Positions 5,937 through 14,334 of a stretch of DNA of 23,701 nucleotides are shown piece by piece (position 1 is the stretch's first letter; every line of letters starts with the position of its first letter). A program made the translations under genes and the position numbers. The DNA is from Actinomycetes bacterium (GTDB lineage Bacteria > Actinomycetota > Actinomycetes > Actinomycetales > Dermabacteraceae): assembly GCA_023389045.1 (NCBI GenBank), contig JAEWEZ010000166.1:1-23701 (forward strand), given 5' to 3'. The notes beneath the pieces were generated by a model that saw nothing but the letters and a program-made list of their open reading frames with translations, ran no database searches and was not told where the DNA came from.

Positions 5937-7427
5937 ATGCTCAGCCTCGCGAAGTTCCGCACTCCCGCCCTTGACGACCGTGCCGTGGATTGGCTGCAGC
6001 ACCTGGTGGGGGACTGGAACCTCGTGGCGGATCTGCTGCGTTCGGATCTGGTGCTCTGGGTGCAGGCACAGAATGGGCCCACCGCTGTGGCGCACTGCCG
6101 TCCCGCCACCGGCCCCACCGTCTACTACGAAGACCCCGTCGGAGAAACCCTCGGGGAGGATGAGAACCCTGACCTCACCGCGCTTCTGCAGGGGCAGACG
6201 GTGGAGTGGGCCTCCTCGCAGGGCATGCGGGAAGGGCGTGAGGCGCAGTGCCGCCTAGTGCCGGTGCGTCGGCACGGGCGCACGCTCGCGGTGCTTGCGG
6301 TGGAAGCTCCGGTCAGCACCCATCCGCTGAGCACCTCGGAGACTCGCCAGCAGGAACTCGGGCTTCGCCTTCTGCGGATGATTAGTGAAGGTGCCTTCCC
6401 CATTGAAGGCGCCCCGATTCCGCCGCGTCGTGGCGCCCCGCGCGTCGGTGATGGCGTGGTGGAGCTCGATGCGGCGGGTGTGGTGTGCTGGGCCTCGCCT
6501 AATGCGCTCTCGGCCTTCCACCGTTTCGGTATCGAAGGCGATATGACCGGCTCGATCCTTGCGGAACTTTCCACCGGGGTTCTGCAGTCCCGCGTGCCGG
6601 TGGATGAATCCCTGCCTCTGGTGTTGATGGGCCGTGCGGCCTGGCGCTCGGATATGCAGGCTCGCGGGGGAACCCTCTCGCTGCGTGCAGTGCCGCTCAC
6701 CCAGCAAGCCACCCGGGTTGGCGCGGTCATCCTGGTGCGTGACGTCACCGAGCTTCGCCGCCGCGAACGCGAGTTGATGACGAAGGACGCGACGATCCGC
6801 GAAGTCCATCACCGGGTGAAGAACAATCTGCAGACGGTGGCGGCGCTGCTGCGTATGCAGTCACGCCGCATGCACTCCGATGAGGCGCGGGAGGCTTTGA
6901 ACGAGGCCATGCGCAGGGTCTCCACCATCGCCCTGGTGCATGAATCGCTTCTGCAGGGCGCCGAGGAGACGGTGCACTTTGACGAGGTCATCGACCGCTG
7001 CCTGCGCCTAGCCGTGGATGCGGCCAGTGCCACGGTCCGCCGCGAGGGCGGGGTCAGTGCGCTCTCGGATTCCAGCCAGGTGGTGGTGCGCACCGAGAAG
7101 ATCGGTCGGGTCGGAACGGTCAGCGCCGAGGAAGCAACTCCGCTCGCGCTCGTCGTGATGGAACTGGCGACCAACGCCGTCGAACACGGACTCTCAGCCC
7201 ACGGCGGAACGCTCACCGTGCGTTCGGAACGCAAGGGTTCGCATCTGAAGATTCACGTGGAAGACGACGGGGAGGGCCTTGGTTCGACCAAGCCCAGCGG
7301 GCTCGGCACCAGCATCGCCGAGACGATGGTGCAGGGCGAGCTGGGGGGGACGATCCAGTGGGTCAATCTGCCCGACGGGGGAACGCGGGCGACGGTTGAG
7401 GTGCATCTCGACCCGCAGATGGTCTAA
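5937..7427 (+). CDS. pdtaS: PdtaS-type cytosolic sensor histidine kinase
   Basis: 496 residues with no membrane segment, so cytosolic. Residues about 1-135 match the GAF-like sensor domain of PdtaS (AVDWLQHLVGDWNLVADLL). Residues about 160-280 form a PAS-like domain (VELDAAGVVCWASPNALSAF). The HisKA_2 phosphoacceptor helix carries HHRVKNNLQTVAALLRMQSR with the histidine pair at 291-292, and the HATPase domain has ELATNAVEHGLS (N box) and DDGEGLG plus SGLGTSI (G boxes). In mycobacteria PdtaS phosphorylates PdtaR, an ANTAR-domain antiterminator encoded elsewhere; no ANTAR protein is present here. Its neighbour is whiB1, as for Rv3220c and Rv3219 in M. tuberculosis, which strengthens orthology. 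Confidence 0.93.
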   Translation: MLSLAKFRTPALDDRAVDWLQHLVGDWNLVADLLRSDLVLWVQAQNGPTAVAHCRPATGPTVYYEDPVGETLGEDENPDLTALLQGQTVEWASSQGMREGREAQCRLVPVRRHGRTLAVLAVEAPVSTHPLSTSETRQQELGLRLLRMISEGAFPIEGAPIPPRRGAPRVGDGVVELDAAGVVCWASPNALSAFHRFGIEGDMTGSILAELSTGVLQSRVPVDESLPLVLMGRAAWRSDMQARGGTLSLRAVPLTQQATRVGAVILVRDVTELRRRERELMTKDATIREVHHRVKNNLQTVAALLRMQSRRMHSDEAREALNEAMRRVSTIALVHESLLQGAEETVHFDEVIDRCLRLAVDAASATVRREGGVSALSDSSQVVVRTEKIGRVGTVSAEEATPLALVVMELATNAVEHGLSAHGGTLTVRSERKGSHLKIHVEDDGEGLGSTKPSGLGTSIAETMVQGELGGTIQWVNLPDGGTRATVEVHLDPQMV

Positions 7428-7428
7428 A

Positions 7429-7461
7429 GGATCAGCCGGCGCCTAGGCGCCGGCTGGATCC
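7429..7461. terminator. Bidirectional hairpin between pdtaS and whiB1
   Basis: A perfect 22-bp palindrome at 7434-7455 (AGCCGGCGCC-TA-GGCGCCGGCT), extended by GGATC/GATCC arms with one bulged base, lies 6 nt after the pdtaS stop. No T-tract is present, as is common in actinobacterial terminators. It can serve both convergent genes. Confidence 0.75.
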
Positions 7462-7522
7462 GTGCAGATAGAGCGTGCGAGCGACGCCGCGTCATCGCGG
7501 GCGCGGCGACACCGCAGACGTG

Positions 7523-7771
7523 TCAGCCGGCGCGGCGAGCGCGCGCGTTACGACGCTTGAGGGAGCGGCGCTCATCCTCGGACAGCCCACCCCACACACC
7601 GGAATCCTGCCCGGTCTCGAGGGCGAACTTCAGACAGGCGGTCATGACCTCGCACTTCTGGCAGACGGCTTTCGCCTCCTGGATCTGGGTGATCGCAGGC
7701 CCTGTGTTCCCAATGGGGAAGAACAGCTCGGGATCATGCTTGAGGCACTCGGCACGGTGGCGCCAGTCCAT
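7523..7771 (-). CDS. whiB1: WhiB1-type iron-sulfur transcription factor
   Basis: 82 residues from the ATG at 7771 (MDWRHRAECL), the usual WhiB1 length; the open frame continues upstream without family similarity. Cysteines at 9, 37, 40 and 46 (C-x27-C-x2-C-x5-C) ligate a [4Fe-4S] cluster and occupy the same positions as in M. tuberculosis WhiB1. GVWGG (58-62) is the family turn that contacts sigma factor region 4, followed by the basic DNA-binding tail SLKRRNARARR. WhiB1 is essential and NO-responsive in mycobacteria; that biology is carried over by homology only. An in-frame GTG 6 bp upstream is an alternative start. It is convergent with pdtaS. Confidence 0.95.
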   Translation of the reverse strand: MDWRHRAECLKHDPELFFPIGNTGPAITQIQEAKAVCQKCEVMTACLKFALETGQDSGVWGGLSEDERRSLKRRNARARRAG

Positions 7772-8053
7772 CGTCACTCTCTCTTTCCGGACTCCGCGCC
7801 GTGCGGGGGCACGGAGCGGACAGTGTCGTCGCGCAGGGCGCGGACGGGGCTCGTTCGCTGAGCTCCGATCTCGCATACCGACAGGGGAATCGGTGGGGCG
7901 GCGGATCGGGCTGGCTTCCATTCTCGGCCCCTGACCAATGGGTCACAAGAGCATGTGAGCGGTCGGCGGGTGGCACTTCCCACACGCCGAATGCTTGCGT
8001 ACCGATGAGTTTTTCGCAGGTAGGGGCAGCACGAGACGGATAGAGTGCATGCC
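7772..8053. promoter_or_regulatory. Divergent promoter region of whiB1 and a membrane protein gene
   Basis: 282 bp with no convincing gene. It contains an inverted repeat TCACA-N6-TGTGA (7943-7947, 7954-7958) and, at 8041-8046, TAGAGT 7 nt before the ATG at 8054, which may be the -10 element of a leaderless message. Confidence 0.4.
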
Positions 8054-8548
8054 ATGTCCGATCCTGCCGCCGGCCCGTCCGCGTCTGTTCCCGATCCCTC
8101 CACCAGCGGATCTTCCGCTTCTCACGGTGCGCTGAACGGCGCGCGTCAGGAGGCTCCGGAAGGGGTCCGACGCAGTCCTCGCCGGCTTGTCGCTCTGCTC
8201 CTCGGGGTCGAGGCGCTGATGATCCTCGCGGTGGGTGCCTACGCCCTGGTGCTGCTGGGCCGTGGGGAGGTCTCATCTCGCTTCGGCATTGCCCTGGCGG
8301 TGCTCATGGGCATTTTTGTGGCGGCTCTGCTGCTGGCGGCGCGCTCGCTGGTGGCCGGTGGGCGCTTTGGCGTGGGGTACGGCATTACCTGGCAGCTCTT
8401 CCAGTGTCTGATCGCTGTGAACCTGATGATGGCGCACCTGTACTGGCAGGGAGCGGTGGCGCTCTTGCTGGCCATTGCTGTTTTGGTGGCGCTGGTCAAG
8501 GTTTCGCGTGAAGAACATGACGTGTCGCTGAGGGTCCTGGACCGCTAA
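8054..8548 (+). CDS. Small four-helix integral membrane protein
   Basis: 164 residues from the ATG at 8054; an in-frame GTG at 8045 is an alternative, but TAGAGT at 8041-8046 suggests a leaderless ATG. Residues 1-43 are a Ser/Ala/Pro-rich hydrophilic tail. Four hydrophobic helices follow at about 45-69, 77-97, 106-126 and 131-150, and the protein ends with a short charged tail. I do not recognise a characterised family; similar uncharacterised small membrane proteins are common in Actinobacteria. It is monocistronic, divergent from whiB1 and convergent with the ABC permease gene. Confidence 0.8.
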   Translation: MSDPAAGPSASVPDPSTSGSSASHGALNGARQEAPEGVRRSPRRLVALLLGVEALMILAVGAYALVLLGRGEVSSRFGIALAVLMGIFVAALLLAARSLVAGGRFGVGYGITWQLFQCLIAVNLMMAHLYWQGAVALLLAIAVLVALVKVSREEHDVSLRVLDR

Positions 8549-8560
8549 GCACGTGACAGC

Positions 8561-8600
8561 ACGGTGGCCCGATCTCGCCGCAGCGAGATCGGGCCACCGT
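8561..8600. terminator. Perfect 18-bp stem hairpin between convergent genes
   Basis: The left arm at 8561-8578 (ACGGTGGCCCGATCTCGC) is exactly complementary to 8583-8600, with a CGCA loop. It lies 12 nt after the membrane protein stop and about 60 nt beyond the ABC permease stop on the other strand. There is no T-tract. Bidirectional termination is likely. Confidence 0.8.
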
Positions 8601-8659
8601 CGTGTGGGGCGGGGGAGCGGCGCGCCTGCCTCGTCCCCGGGATGCCCCGTCGCTATCCC

Positions 8660-11182
8660 TTAGGAAGCGCTCAGCGCTTCCGCGGGGGCGGTGCGTGCGG
8701 CGCGGCGTGCCGGAAGCACCGAGGCGAGCCAGCCCGCCAGGATCGAGAGCACCAGCAGAGCTGCGAGCTGAACCCATGGGAAGGACACGGCGACCGTGAA
8801 GGACTTGCCGAGGATGGCGGTCGCACCGACGGCCCCGTAGAGGGAACCGAGGAGCACACCGATCATCGACCCGACCAGGCCGAGCAGCACACCCTCCCAG
8901 CCGAGCATGGCGCGCATCTGACCCCGGGTGGTTCCCAGCGCCCGCAGCAGGGCGTTCTCGCCGGTGCGTTCGATCACGCTCAGGGTCAGCGTGTTCGCCA
9001 CACCCACCAGTGCAACCACCACGGCCACGGCGAGCAGAGCCACCGTAATCCCGAGCAGAACCTGCAGCACCGTGCTGTAGACGCTGCGTTCGACGCCGGG
9101 CAACTGCACGCGCGGGTTCTGCGCGCCCTCCATCTCCATCACCGCACTGCGCGCCTTCGTTCCTGCTTCGGCAAGTTCGGTGGTGCCGAGGTTGCGGTCC
9201 AGGGCGACGAAGAGCGCCTGGGTGCCCTGATCGTCCTCGACAGCTTTCAGATCCTCCGGGGTGGTCAGGGACAGGGTGAGTGCAGGGATCGTGCGCACCG
9301 TGAACTCATGCGGGGTCCCACTCGTACCGGTGACCGTGATCTTCTGGCCGTCCGAGAGTCCGAAGGTATCCGCGCGATCCTCGCCGGTCAGAAGCACACC
9401 GGGCGTGATGAGATCGCCGAGCCCTTCGCGGGCGGAGAGCCGGTCGATCTGCTCGGGCGTGACCCCGTAGGTGGTCATGGTGTCTGCGCCGATGTCCTCG
9501 ATCACGCGCAGTTCCTCGGTGGGAATGGCTTCGGCGTCGGTGACGCCCTCAACGCTCTTGAGCTGGGATGCGGCCTGCTCGGGCAGAGCGTCGGCACGCA
9601 CGACCATGTCGATCGGTTTGCGAGCGGTGAGGTCCTGGGTGAGGGTCGTTTCGGCTGTGCTCGCCCCAACCGCCATCAGTGACATGAGCGTGGTTCCGAT
9701 GACGAGAGCGGCGACGGTGGCCGCGCTCCGCCCGGGATTGCGCAGCGCATTGGCGGTTGCCAGTCGCGCCGGCAGACCACCGAGCGGGCGCACGAGGATT
9801 CCAGTGAGACGGGTGAAGGGTCCGACGAGGAAACCGAGGCAGAGAAGCACTCCGAACAGGCTGACTGCCCCGCCGAGAATCGCGATGAGCACACCGAAAC
9901 CGATTGAGCCCTTATCGCGTACCGCTTCGACGGTGCCTCCGGCGAGCAGCGCAAAGCCGATGAGGGCGATCACGGTGGTGATGAATTCCCCGAGGCCGAA
10001 GCGATGACCCACCTGCGGCGGCGTCGGCCGAAGGGCCTGCAGCGGCTTCACGCTGACGGCACGACGCAGCGGGAGCAGGCCGGCGAAGACGGAAATGATG
10101 ATGCCGGCGAGGATCGGCACCACCACGGAAGCTACCGAGAAGGGCACCGGAACCAGCGTCGAAACCCAGCCGAGGGCGAAGGAGAGCGCAAGGAGCACCT
10201 GCACAGCCAGATGCCCGAGCAGCACACCGGCAACGGAGCCGAGCACCCCGACCAGCAGGGACTCGCGCAGCACCGTGGTGCTCACCTGCCCGCCCGTCGC
10301 CCCGAGGGTGCGCAGCAGCGCCAGGTCGCGGGTGCGCTGGGCAAGAGTAACGGTGAAGGTGTTGGCGGTAACGACGGCGGCGGTGATCAGGGCGATCGCG
10401 ACGAAGCTGCCGAAGATGACGCCGAGCGCGGCGAAACCACCGGTGGCTTGTTCTCGCTCCTTCTCAAGGGCAACGTCGACGGTTTGCACCATCCCCACCT
10501 TGCCGTGGAGATCCTCTGCCGCCTGCTCGGCATCCACCCCGTCTTTCAGCGCGACATTCCAGGTCACCGTGTTGGACACATCGCCGTAGGGAACGCCGGT
10601 GAGCTGAACGTCTGAATACTCCGTGAGCGCCACCTCCAGAGGAGCGCCAATGGTCAGGGCCGAGCTACGCGGCGCCATAATCCCGACGATCGTGAGGGGA
10701 GAACCAGAATCATTCGGTTTCTCAGGATTGAAGGCGCTTGTCATGACCGTGTCACCAACACCCACGCGGAGAACGTCGGCAACACTCTGGTCGACCACGA
10801 CCTCCCCATCCGCCTGGGCATGACGCCCCTCGATGAGGCGGGTCGGGGCGACCTCCTTCGGTGGGATCACGACGGGGAACACCGTGGTGGCGAGTCCATC
10901 CTTGCCGCGAAGTTCGCCAACCGTGTGGCCGATATCTGGCCACATATAGGCCGCCTGGAGAATCTCGGGCGGGTGCACGCCTTCTTCCGGGGAGTTGTCA
11001 CTACCCACGGGCGTCACGACGAGATCGGCGCCCAGGCGCTTCGCTTCAGAACCACCGGTGACCGAATCCTGCATGACGGTGCCGGCTGCAAACATGACCG
11101 CCACGAAAGCTGTGGACAGCGCGATGGTGATGATGGCCGCCAAGTGGCGGCGCAGGGGAGTGAGTTTGATGCGGCGCCTCAT
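8660..11182 (-). CDS. ABC transporter permease, MacB/FtsX type with duplicated FtsX domain
   Basis: 840 residues. The first helix is near residues 15-35 (HLAAIITIALSTAFVAVMFA), followed by a large extracytoplasmic domain and a first FtsX-type helix bundle around 250-370 (VFGSFVAIALITAAVVTANTF). There are further helices around 400-470, then a second extracytoplasmic domain and a second FtsX bundle at the C-terminus (VLLGITVALLAVAVVVALVG). This is the duplicated layout of Gram-positive permeases paired with LolD-like ATPases. The gene overlaps the ATPase gene by ATGA. The substrate is unknown; an adjacent two-component system of this kind often marks cell-envelope stress or antimicrobial peptide and lipid export, but that is inference. 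Confidence 0.9.
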   Translation of the reverse strand: MRRRIKLTPLRRHLAAIITIALSTAFVAVMFAAGTVMQDSVTGGSEAKRLGADLVVTPVGSDNSPEEGVHPPEILQAAYMWPDIGHTVGELRGKDGLATTVFPVVIPPKEVAPTRLIEGRHAQADGEVVVDQSVADVLRVGVGDTVMTSAFNPEKPNDSGSPLTIVGIMAPRSSALTIGAPLEVALTEYSDVQLTGVPYGDVSNTVTWNVALKDGVDAEQAAEDLHGKVGMVQTVDVALEKEREQATGGFAALGVIFGSFVAIALITAAVVTANTFTVTLAQRTRDLALLRTLGATGGQVSTTVLRESLLVGVLGSVAGVLLGHLAVQVLLALSFALGWVSTLVPVPFSVASVVVPILAGIIISVFAGLLPLRRAVSVKPLQALRPTPPQVGHRFGLGEFITTVIALIGFALLAGGTVEAVRDKGSIGFGVLIAILGGAVSLFGVLLCLGFLVGPFTRLTGILVRPLGGLPARLATANALRNPGRSAATVAALVIGTTLMSLMAVGASTAETTLTQDLTARKPIDMVVRADALPEQAASQLKSVEGVTDAEAIPTEELRVIEDIGADTMTTYGVTPEQIDRLSAREGLGDLITPGVLLTGEDRADTFGLSDGQKITVTGTSGTPHEFTVRTIPALTLSLTTPEDLKAVEDDQGTQALFVALDRNLGTTELAEAGTKARSAVMEMEGAQNPRVQLPGVERSVYSTVLQVLLGITVALLAVAVVVALVGVANTLTLSVIERTGENALLRALGTTRGQMRAMLGWEGVLLGLVGSMIGVLLGSLYGAVGATAILGKSFTVAVSFPWVQLAALLVLSILAGWLASVLPARRAARTAPAEALSAS

Positions 11183-11916
11183 CGACGAGCCTCCGCGCTG
11201 AAGGGGGCGTGCTCATCGGAGGCGATCTTGCCGTCGACCAGGGAGATGATGCGGTCCGCGCGCTCCGCGGCATCCCGCTCATGGGTCACCATCACGATCG
11301 TCTGCTGGAACTCATCGACGGAGAGCCGCAGGAAGTTCAGCACCTCTTCGGTGGTGTGGGAGTCAAGGTTGCCGGTGGGCTCATCGGCAAAAACGACGGC
11401 GGGGGAGGTGACCAGGGCACGGGCGATAGCGACGCGCTGTATCTGGCCGCCCGAGAGCTGAGAGGGGAGGTGGCGCAGGCGGTCACCGAGACCGAAGGCG
11501 CTCACGAGGGTGTCGAACCAGGGGCGGTCCACTTTCTTCCCTGCGAGGTCCAGGGGCAGCAGGATGTTCTGCTCAGCCGTGAGCATGGGGAGCAGGTTGA
11601 AGGACTGGAAGATGAACCCGATGCGCTCACGGCGCAGGATCGTGAGGGCTTTGTCTTTCAGAGTGGTGATCTCGGTGCCGTCGATCTGGATGGAGCCGCT
11701 ATCGACGCTGTCGAGTCCCGCGAGAACGTGCAGGAGGGTGGATTTTCCGGAGCCGGAGGGCCCCATGATCGCGGTGAAACGGCCGGATTCGATATCGAGG
11801 CTGATCCCGTCGAGTGCTTTGACGGTGCTCGCGCCGCTTCCATAGGTCTTGCGCAGATCGCGCGCAATAATCGCCGGGGCGACGGTGGGGGAACGGTCGA
11901 TCGGATTTTCGCTCAT
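11179..11916 (-). CDS. ABC transporter ATP-binding protein (LolD/MacB type)
   Basis: 245 residues from the ATG at 11916 (MSENPIDRS); an in-frame ATG at 12000 would add 28 unrelated residues. Walker A GPSGSGKST is at 52-60, the Q-loop is in FIFQSFNLLP, the ABC signature is LSGGQIQRVA, Walker B is VVFADEPTGNLD and the switch histidine is in VTHERD. The DEPTGNLD context and IFQSFNLLP are typical of the MacB/LolD/FtsE class. Upstream is CATGAT followed 6 nt later by the ATG, with no good Shine-Dalgarno sequence, suggesting a leaderless message. It is the first gene of a two-gene operon. Confidence 0.93.
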   Translation of the reverse strand: MSENPIDRSPTVAPAIIARDLRKTYGSGASTVKALDGISLDIESGRFTAIMGPSGSGKSTLLHVLAGLDSVDSGSIQIDGTEITTLKDKALTILRRERIGFIFQSFNLLPMLTAEQNILLPLDLAGKKVDRPWFDTLVSAFGLGDRLRHLPSQLSGGQIQRVAIARALVTSPAVVFADEPTGNLDSHTTEEVLNFLRLSVDEFQQTIVMVTHERDAAERADRIISLVDGKIASDEHAPFSAEARR

Positions 11917-12006
11917 GCCCCGATCATGCGGCGTGCGCCCGGCTTGGGGCATCGTTTCCGGGGAGGTCTTTTCCCCTTCCGACTCCCACCAAGGGGGCAC
12001 GCCGGC

Positions 12007-12029
12007 TCATACCTGAGTATGACCTGAGT
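12007..12029. promoter_or_regulatory. Candidate response-regulator operator in front of the ABC genes
   Basis: A palindrome TCATAC-CTGA-GTATGA (12007-12022) overlaps an 11-bp-period direct repeat ACCTGAGT (12011-12018 and 12022-12029). It lies about 90 nt upstream of the ATPase start and beyond the two-component operon's hairpin. Position and symmetry fit binding by the dimeric NarL-type regulator encoded next door. Confidence 0.5.
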
Positions 12030-12068
12030 GGGTTCTGGCAGAAACCTGCACGAGAAACGTGGGCACCT

Positions 12069-12094
12069 GGCGGCACCCGGCTGCGCGTGCCGCC
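12069..12094 (-). terminator. Hairpin terminator after the two-component genes
   Basis: GGCGGCAC (12069-12076) pairs with GTGCCGCC (12087-12094) around a 10-nt loop, 2 nt past the response regulator stop. No T-tract is seen. Confidence 0.6.
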
Positions 12095-12095
12095 C

Positions 12096-12779
12096 TCACT
12101 CCCCGGGCCGAACGAGCCCGGTCTCAAAGGCGATGATGACAGCCTGCACCCGGTCACGCGCCCCGATCTTCGCCAGCACGCGACCCACATGCGTCTTCAC
12201 CGTCGCTTCCGCCACGAAGAGTTCCGCGCCGATCTCCTGATTGGAGAATCCACGGCCCATCAGGGTGAGCACCTCGCGTTCGCGATCCGTGAGCGCCTCG
12301 AGAACCGAGGCGTCTTTCTCCTGGGGCTCAGGAACGGCAACCACCTTCGCGAGCAGACGTTTCGTGGCCGAGGGGGCGATCACGGCATCCCCGCGATACA
12401 CCGTGCGAATGGCGGAGAGGAGATCCTCGGGCTGGGCGTCCTTGAGGAGAAAACCGCTGGCCCCGGCACGAATCGCCTCGACCACGTACTCGTCGATATC
12501 GAAGGTCGTCAGCATGATGATCTTGGGGGCGCGGTCCTCGGGCAGCTGCTCCAGGATCGCGCGCGTGGCCGCAATGCCATCCATCGTCGGCATACGCACG
12601 TCCATCAAGATCACATCCACGCTGTGCGCACGCAGCTGCTCGACCGCCTCGGCACCGTCAGACGCCTGGAGCACGACCTCCAGGTCGTCCTGGGAGTCGA
12701 TGACCATGGCGAAACCGGCGCGGACCAGCGGCTGGTCATCCACCAGGGCGATACGCAGGGGGCGGGTGGTCTCAGTCAT
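12096..12779 (-). CDS. NarL/LuxR-family response regulator
   Basis: 227 residues. The receiver domain (about 8-125) has the acidic pair at 14-15 (VDDQPLVRAG), phosphoacceptor Asp60 (VILMDVRMPTMDG), the conserved Thr in MLTTFD and Lys in GFLLKDA. A LuxR-type HTH follows at about 160-225 (LTDREREVLTLMGRGFSNQE, then ATVKTHVGRVLAKIGARDRV). It overlaps the histidine kinase gene by ATGA, giving a DesK/DesR- or LiaS/LiaR-like pair. Its most likely target is the downstream ABC operon, whose upstream region carries a symmetric site. Confidence 0.94.
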   Translation of the reverse strand: MTETTRPLRIALVDDQPLVRAGFAMVIDSQDDLEVVLQASDGAEAVEQLRAHSVDVILMDVRMPTMDGIAATRAILEQLPEDRAPKIIMLTTFDIDEYVVEAIRAGASGFLLKDAQPEDLLSAIRTVYRGDAVIAPSATKRLLAKVVAVPEPQEKDASVLEALTDREREVLTLMGRGFSNQEIGAELFVAEATVKTHVGRVLAKIGARDRVQAVIIAFETGLVRPGE

Positions 12780-14275
12780 GCGGTCTCTCCTAAGGTAAGC
12801 GGGTGGGAGGGAGGGGCGTCGTTATCTTGCGCGAGGCTGCTCGGGTGAGAGTAGGGGCCGACGGGATTCTCGTACGCGGGGATGTCCTCACGGTAAGGGT
12901 TCTGCGCGAGGGCTGGTGAAGCCGACGGCGCGTCGGCCCCACCCGGAAGCGGCAAGGTGGCGCGCACCCGGAAGCCGCGTCCCGGCAAAGGCCCCGCTTC
13001 CAGAGTTCCCCCGAAGAGGGCCACACGCTCACGCATACCGGTCACACCATGCCCCATGCCATCGGAGTCGGGGTCCACGCCCTGCCCGTCGTCGATCACA
13101 TCCACCTCAAGCTGCCCGCCCTGGTGGCGGATCCGCACCTGTGCACTCGCCCCCGGGCCGGCATGCTTCATGACATTGGTGAGCGCTTCCTGCACCAGAC
13201 GGAACAGGGAAAGGCTCATCGCCTGCGGGATCTGCTCCGCCTGCACGGTGCCGAGATCCAGGGAGGTGGGCAGACCGGCGGCACGCACCCGCTCGATCAA
13301 TTCCGGCACCCGGTCGATCCCAGGCTGGGGGCCGAAGGTCGTTTCCTCATCAGCCCGGAGCACCCCGAGCAGGGACCGCATATCGGCGAGGGCTGCTCGC
13401 CCGGTATCGCCGATGGTGCTCAACACCTCGACGGCTTTCTCCGGTTTTTGGGAGGCGATGAAGCGGCCTCCATCGGCCTGCGCAATGATCACCGACAGGG
13501 AATGCGCCACCACATCGTGCATCTCACGGGCAATCCGGGCACGTTCATCGGCCACGGCGAGGGCGGTGCGGTGCTCACGTTCACGGACGGCCTGCTCCGC
13601 CCGATCGCGCGACATCCTCAGCTGCAGCAGCCGAGCTTTTTGCAGACGCCCCAGCGCCCACACCGCGATCACGCTGGCGCTACCACCCACGGTGAGGATT
13701 GCACCCATGATCAGAGCGGAGCTGAGCGAGCCGTAGGGGTCAAAAAAGGCGATCGTCAAAGACCAGTACCCCGCCTGCACCAGGACGCCAAGAAACCCGA
13801 GGATGACCGCGGCAATATGCGTGCGGGGGCGGCCATAGGCCACCGCGCAGTACAGGGCGTAGAAAGTCATCACATCGCCGCCAACCACCGCCATATTGCA
13901 GGCAACATGCGTGACGGCGAGGATCGCGATGAGTGTGATGGCGAGACCAGGCTTTTGGCGGCAAATTGCGCCAAGCGCGACCATCGGCAGGGTGAAGAGC
14001 GCCCACCAGCTGCCCATCCCGCCGGCGGCGCCCGTCAACAGCGCAAAAATGGCGACCACGATGGTCAGCGACGCAAAGACGATGAGATCCACGGTGCCGG
14101 GGTTCTCGACCACCCAGCGGAAGGGATCCGGGCCGTTTTTGCGAGCGGGGGCGTCCGTTGGAGAGTCGGCGGTGTTGTTGCCTGACGCATCCACAGCGGC
14201 GCGGCGAGGGCTCTCTCCTGCAGGCAGGGGAGAGTTGGCGCTCGGCGAGACAGTGCTGGGGCGCGTGCTGGACAT
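12776..14275 (-). CDS. Sensor histidine kinase, HisKA_3 type
   Basis: 499 residues. A 55-residue polar N-terminus is followed by five to six membrane helices (about 61-82, 90-105, 111-132, 135-147, 153-175, 186-208) with short loops, so the signal is probably sensed in or at the membrane. A coiled linker (212-242) leads to the HisKA_3 motif ARIAREMHDVVAHSLSVII with His253. The HATPase domain has EALTNVMKHAG (363-373), DDGQGV (395-400) and GHGVTGM (408-414). A Pro/Ser-rich tail of about 54 residues (446-499) follows the catalytic domain, longer than usual. TAGGCT (14282-14287) lies 6 nt before the ATG, suggesting a leaderless message. Confidence 0.94.
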   Translation of the reverse strand: MSSTRPSTVSPSANSPLPAGESPRRAAVDASGNNTADSPTDAPARKNGPDPFRWVVENPGTVDLIVFASLTIVVAIFALLTGAAGGMGSWWALFTLPMVALGAICRQKPGLAITLIAILAVTHVACNMAVVGGDVMTFYALYCAVAYGRPRTHIAAVILGFLGVLVQAGYWSLTIAFFDPYGSLSSALIMGAILTVGGSASVIAVWALGRLQKARLLQLRMSRDRAEQAVREREHRTALAVADERARIAREMHDVVAHSLSVIIAQADGGRFIASQKPEKAVEVLSTIGDTGRAALADMRSLLGVLRADEETTFGPQPGIDRVPELIERVRAAGLPTSLDLGTVQAEQIPQAMSLSLFRLVQEALTNVMKHAGPGASAQVRIRHQGGQLEVDVIDDGQGVDPDSDGMGHGVTGMRERVALFGGTLEAGPLPGRGFRVRATLPLPGGADAPSASPALAQNPYREDIPAYENPVGPYSHPSSLAQDNDAPPSHPLTLGETA

Positions 14276-14334
14276 GCCCCGAGCCTACGGGGAACACCGG
14301 TGGGGCGCGTCAGTCCACAGGCGGATGCTTCAGA

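Noticed and set aside
7943..7958. CRP-like site upstream of whiB1 (TCACA-N6-TGTGA)
   Set aside because: The half-sites are in the opposite order to the CRP consensus TGTGA-N6-TCACA, so it is an ordinary short inverted repeat unless binding is shown.
8564..9682. 372-codon plus-strand open frame opposite the ABC permease
   Set aside because: It is antisense to a well-supported permease gene, with no ribosome-binding site and a composition typical of a shadow frame.
14305..14320. Single TCCACA (AGTCCACAGG) between the histidine kinase and SRAP genes
   Set aside because: It is an isolated copy with a poor match upstream of the core, unlike the clusters in front of the pilus operons.
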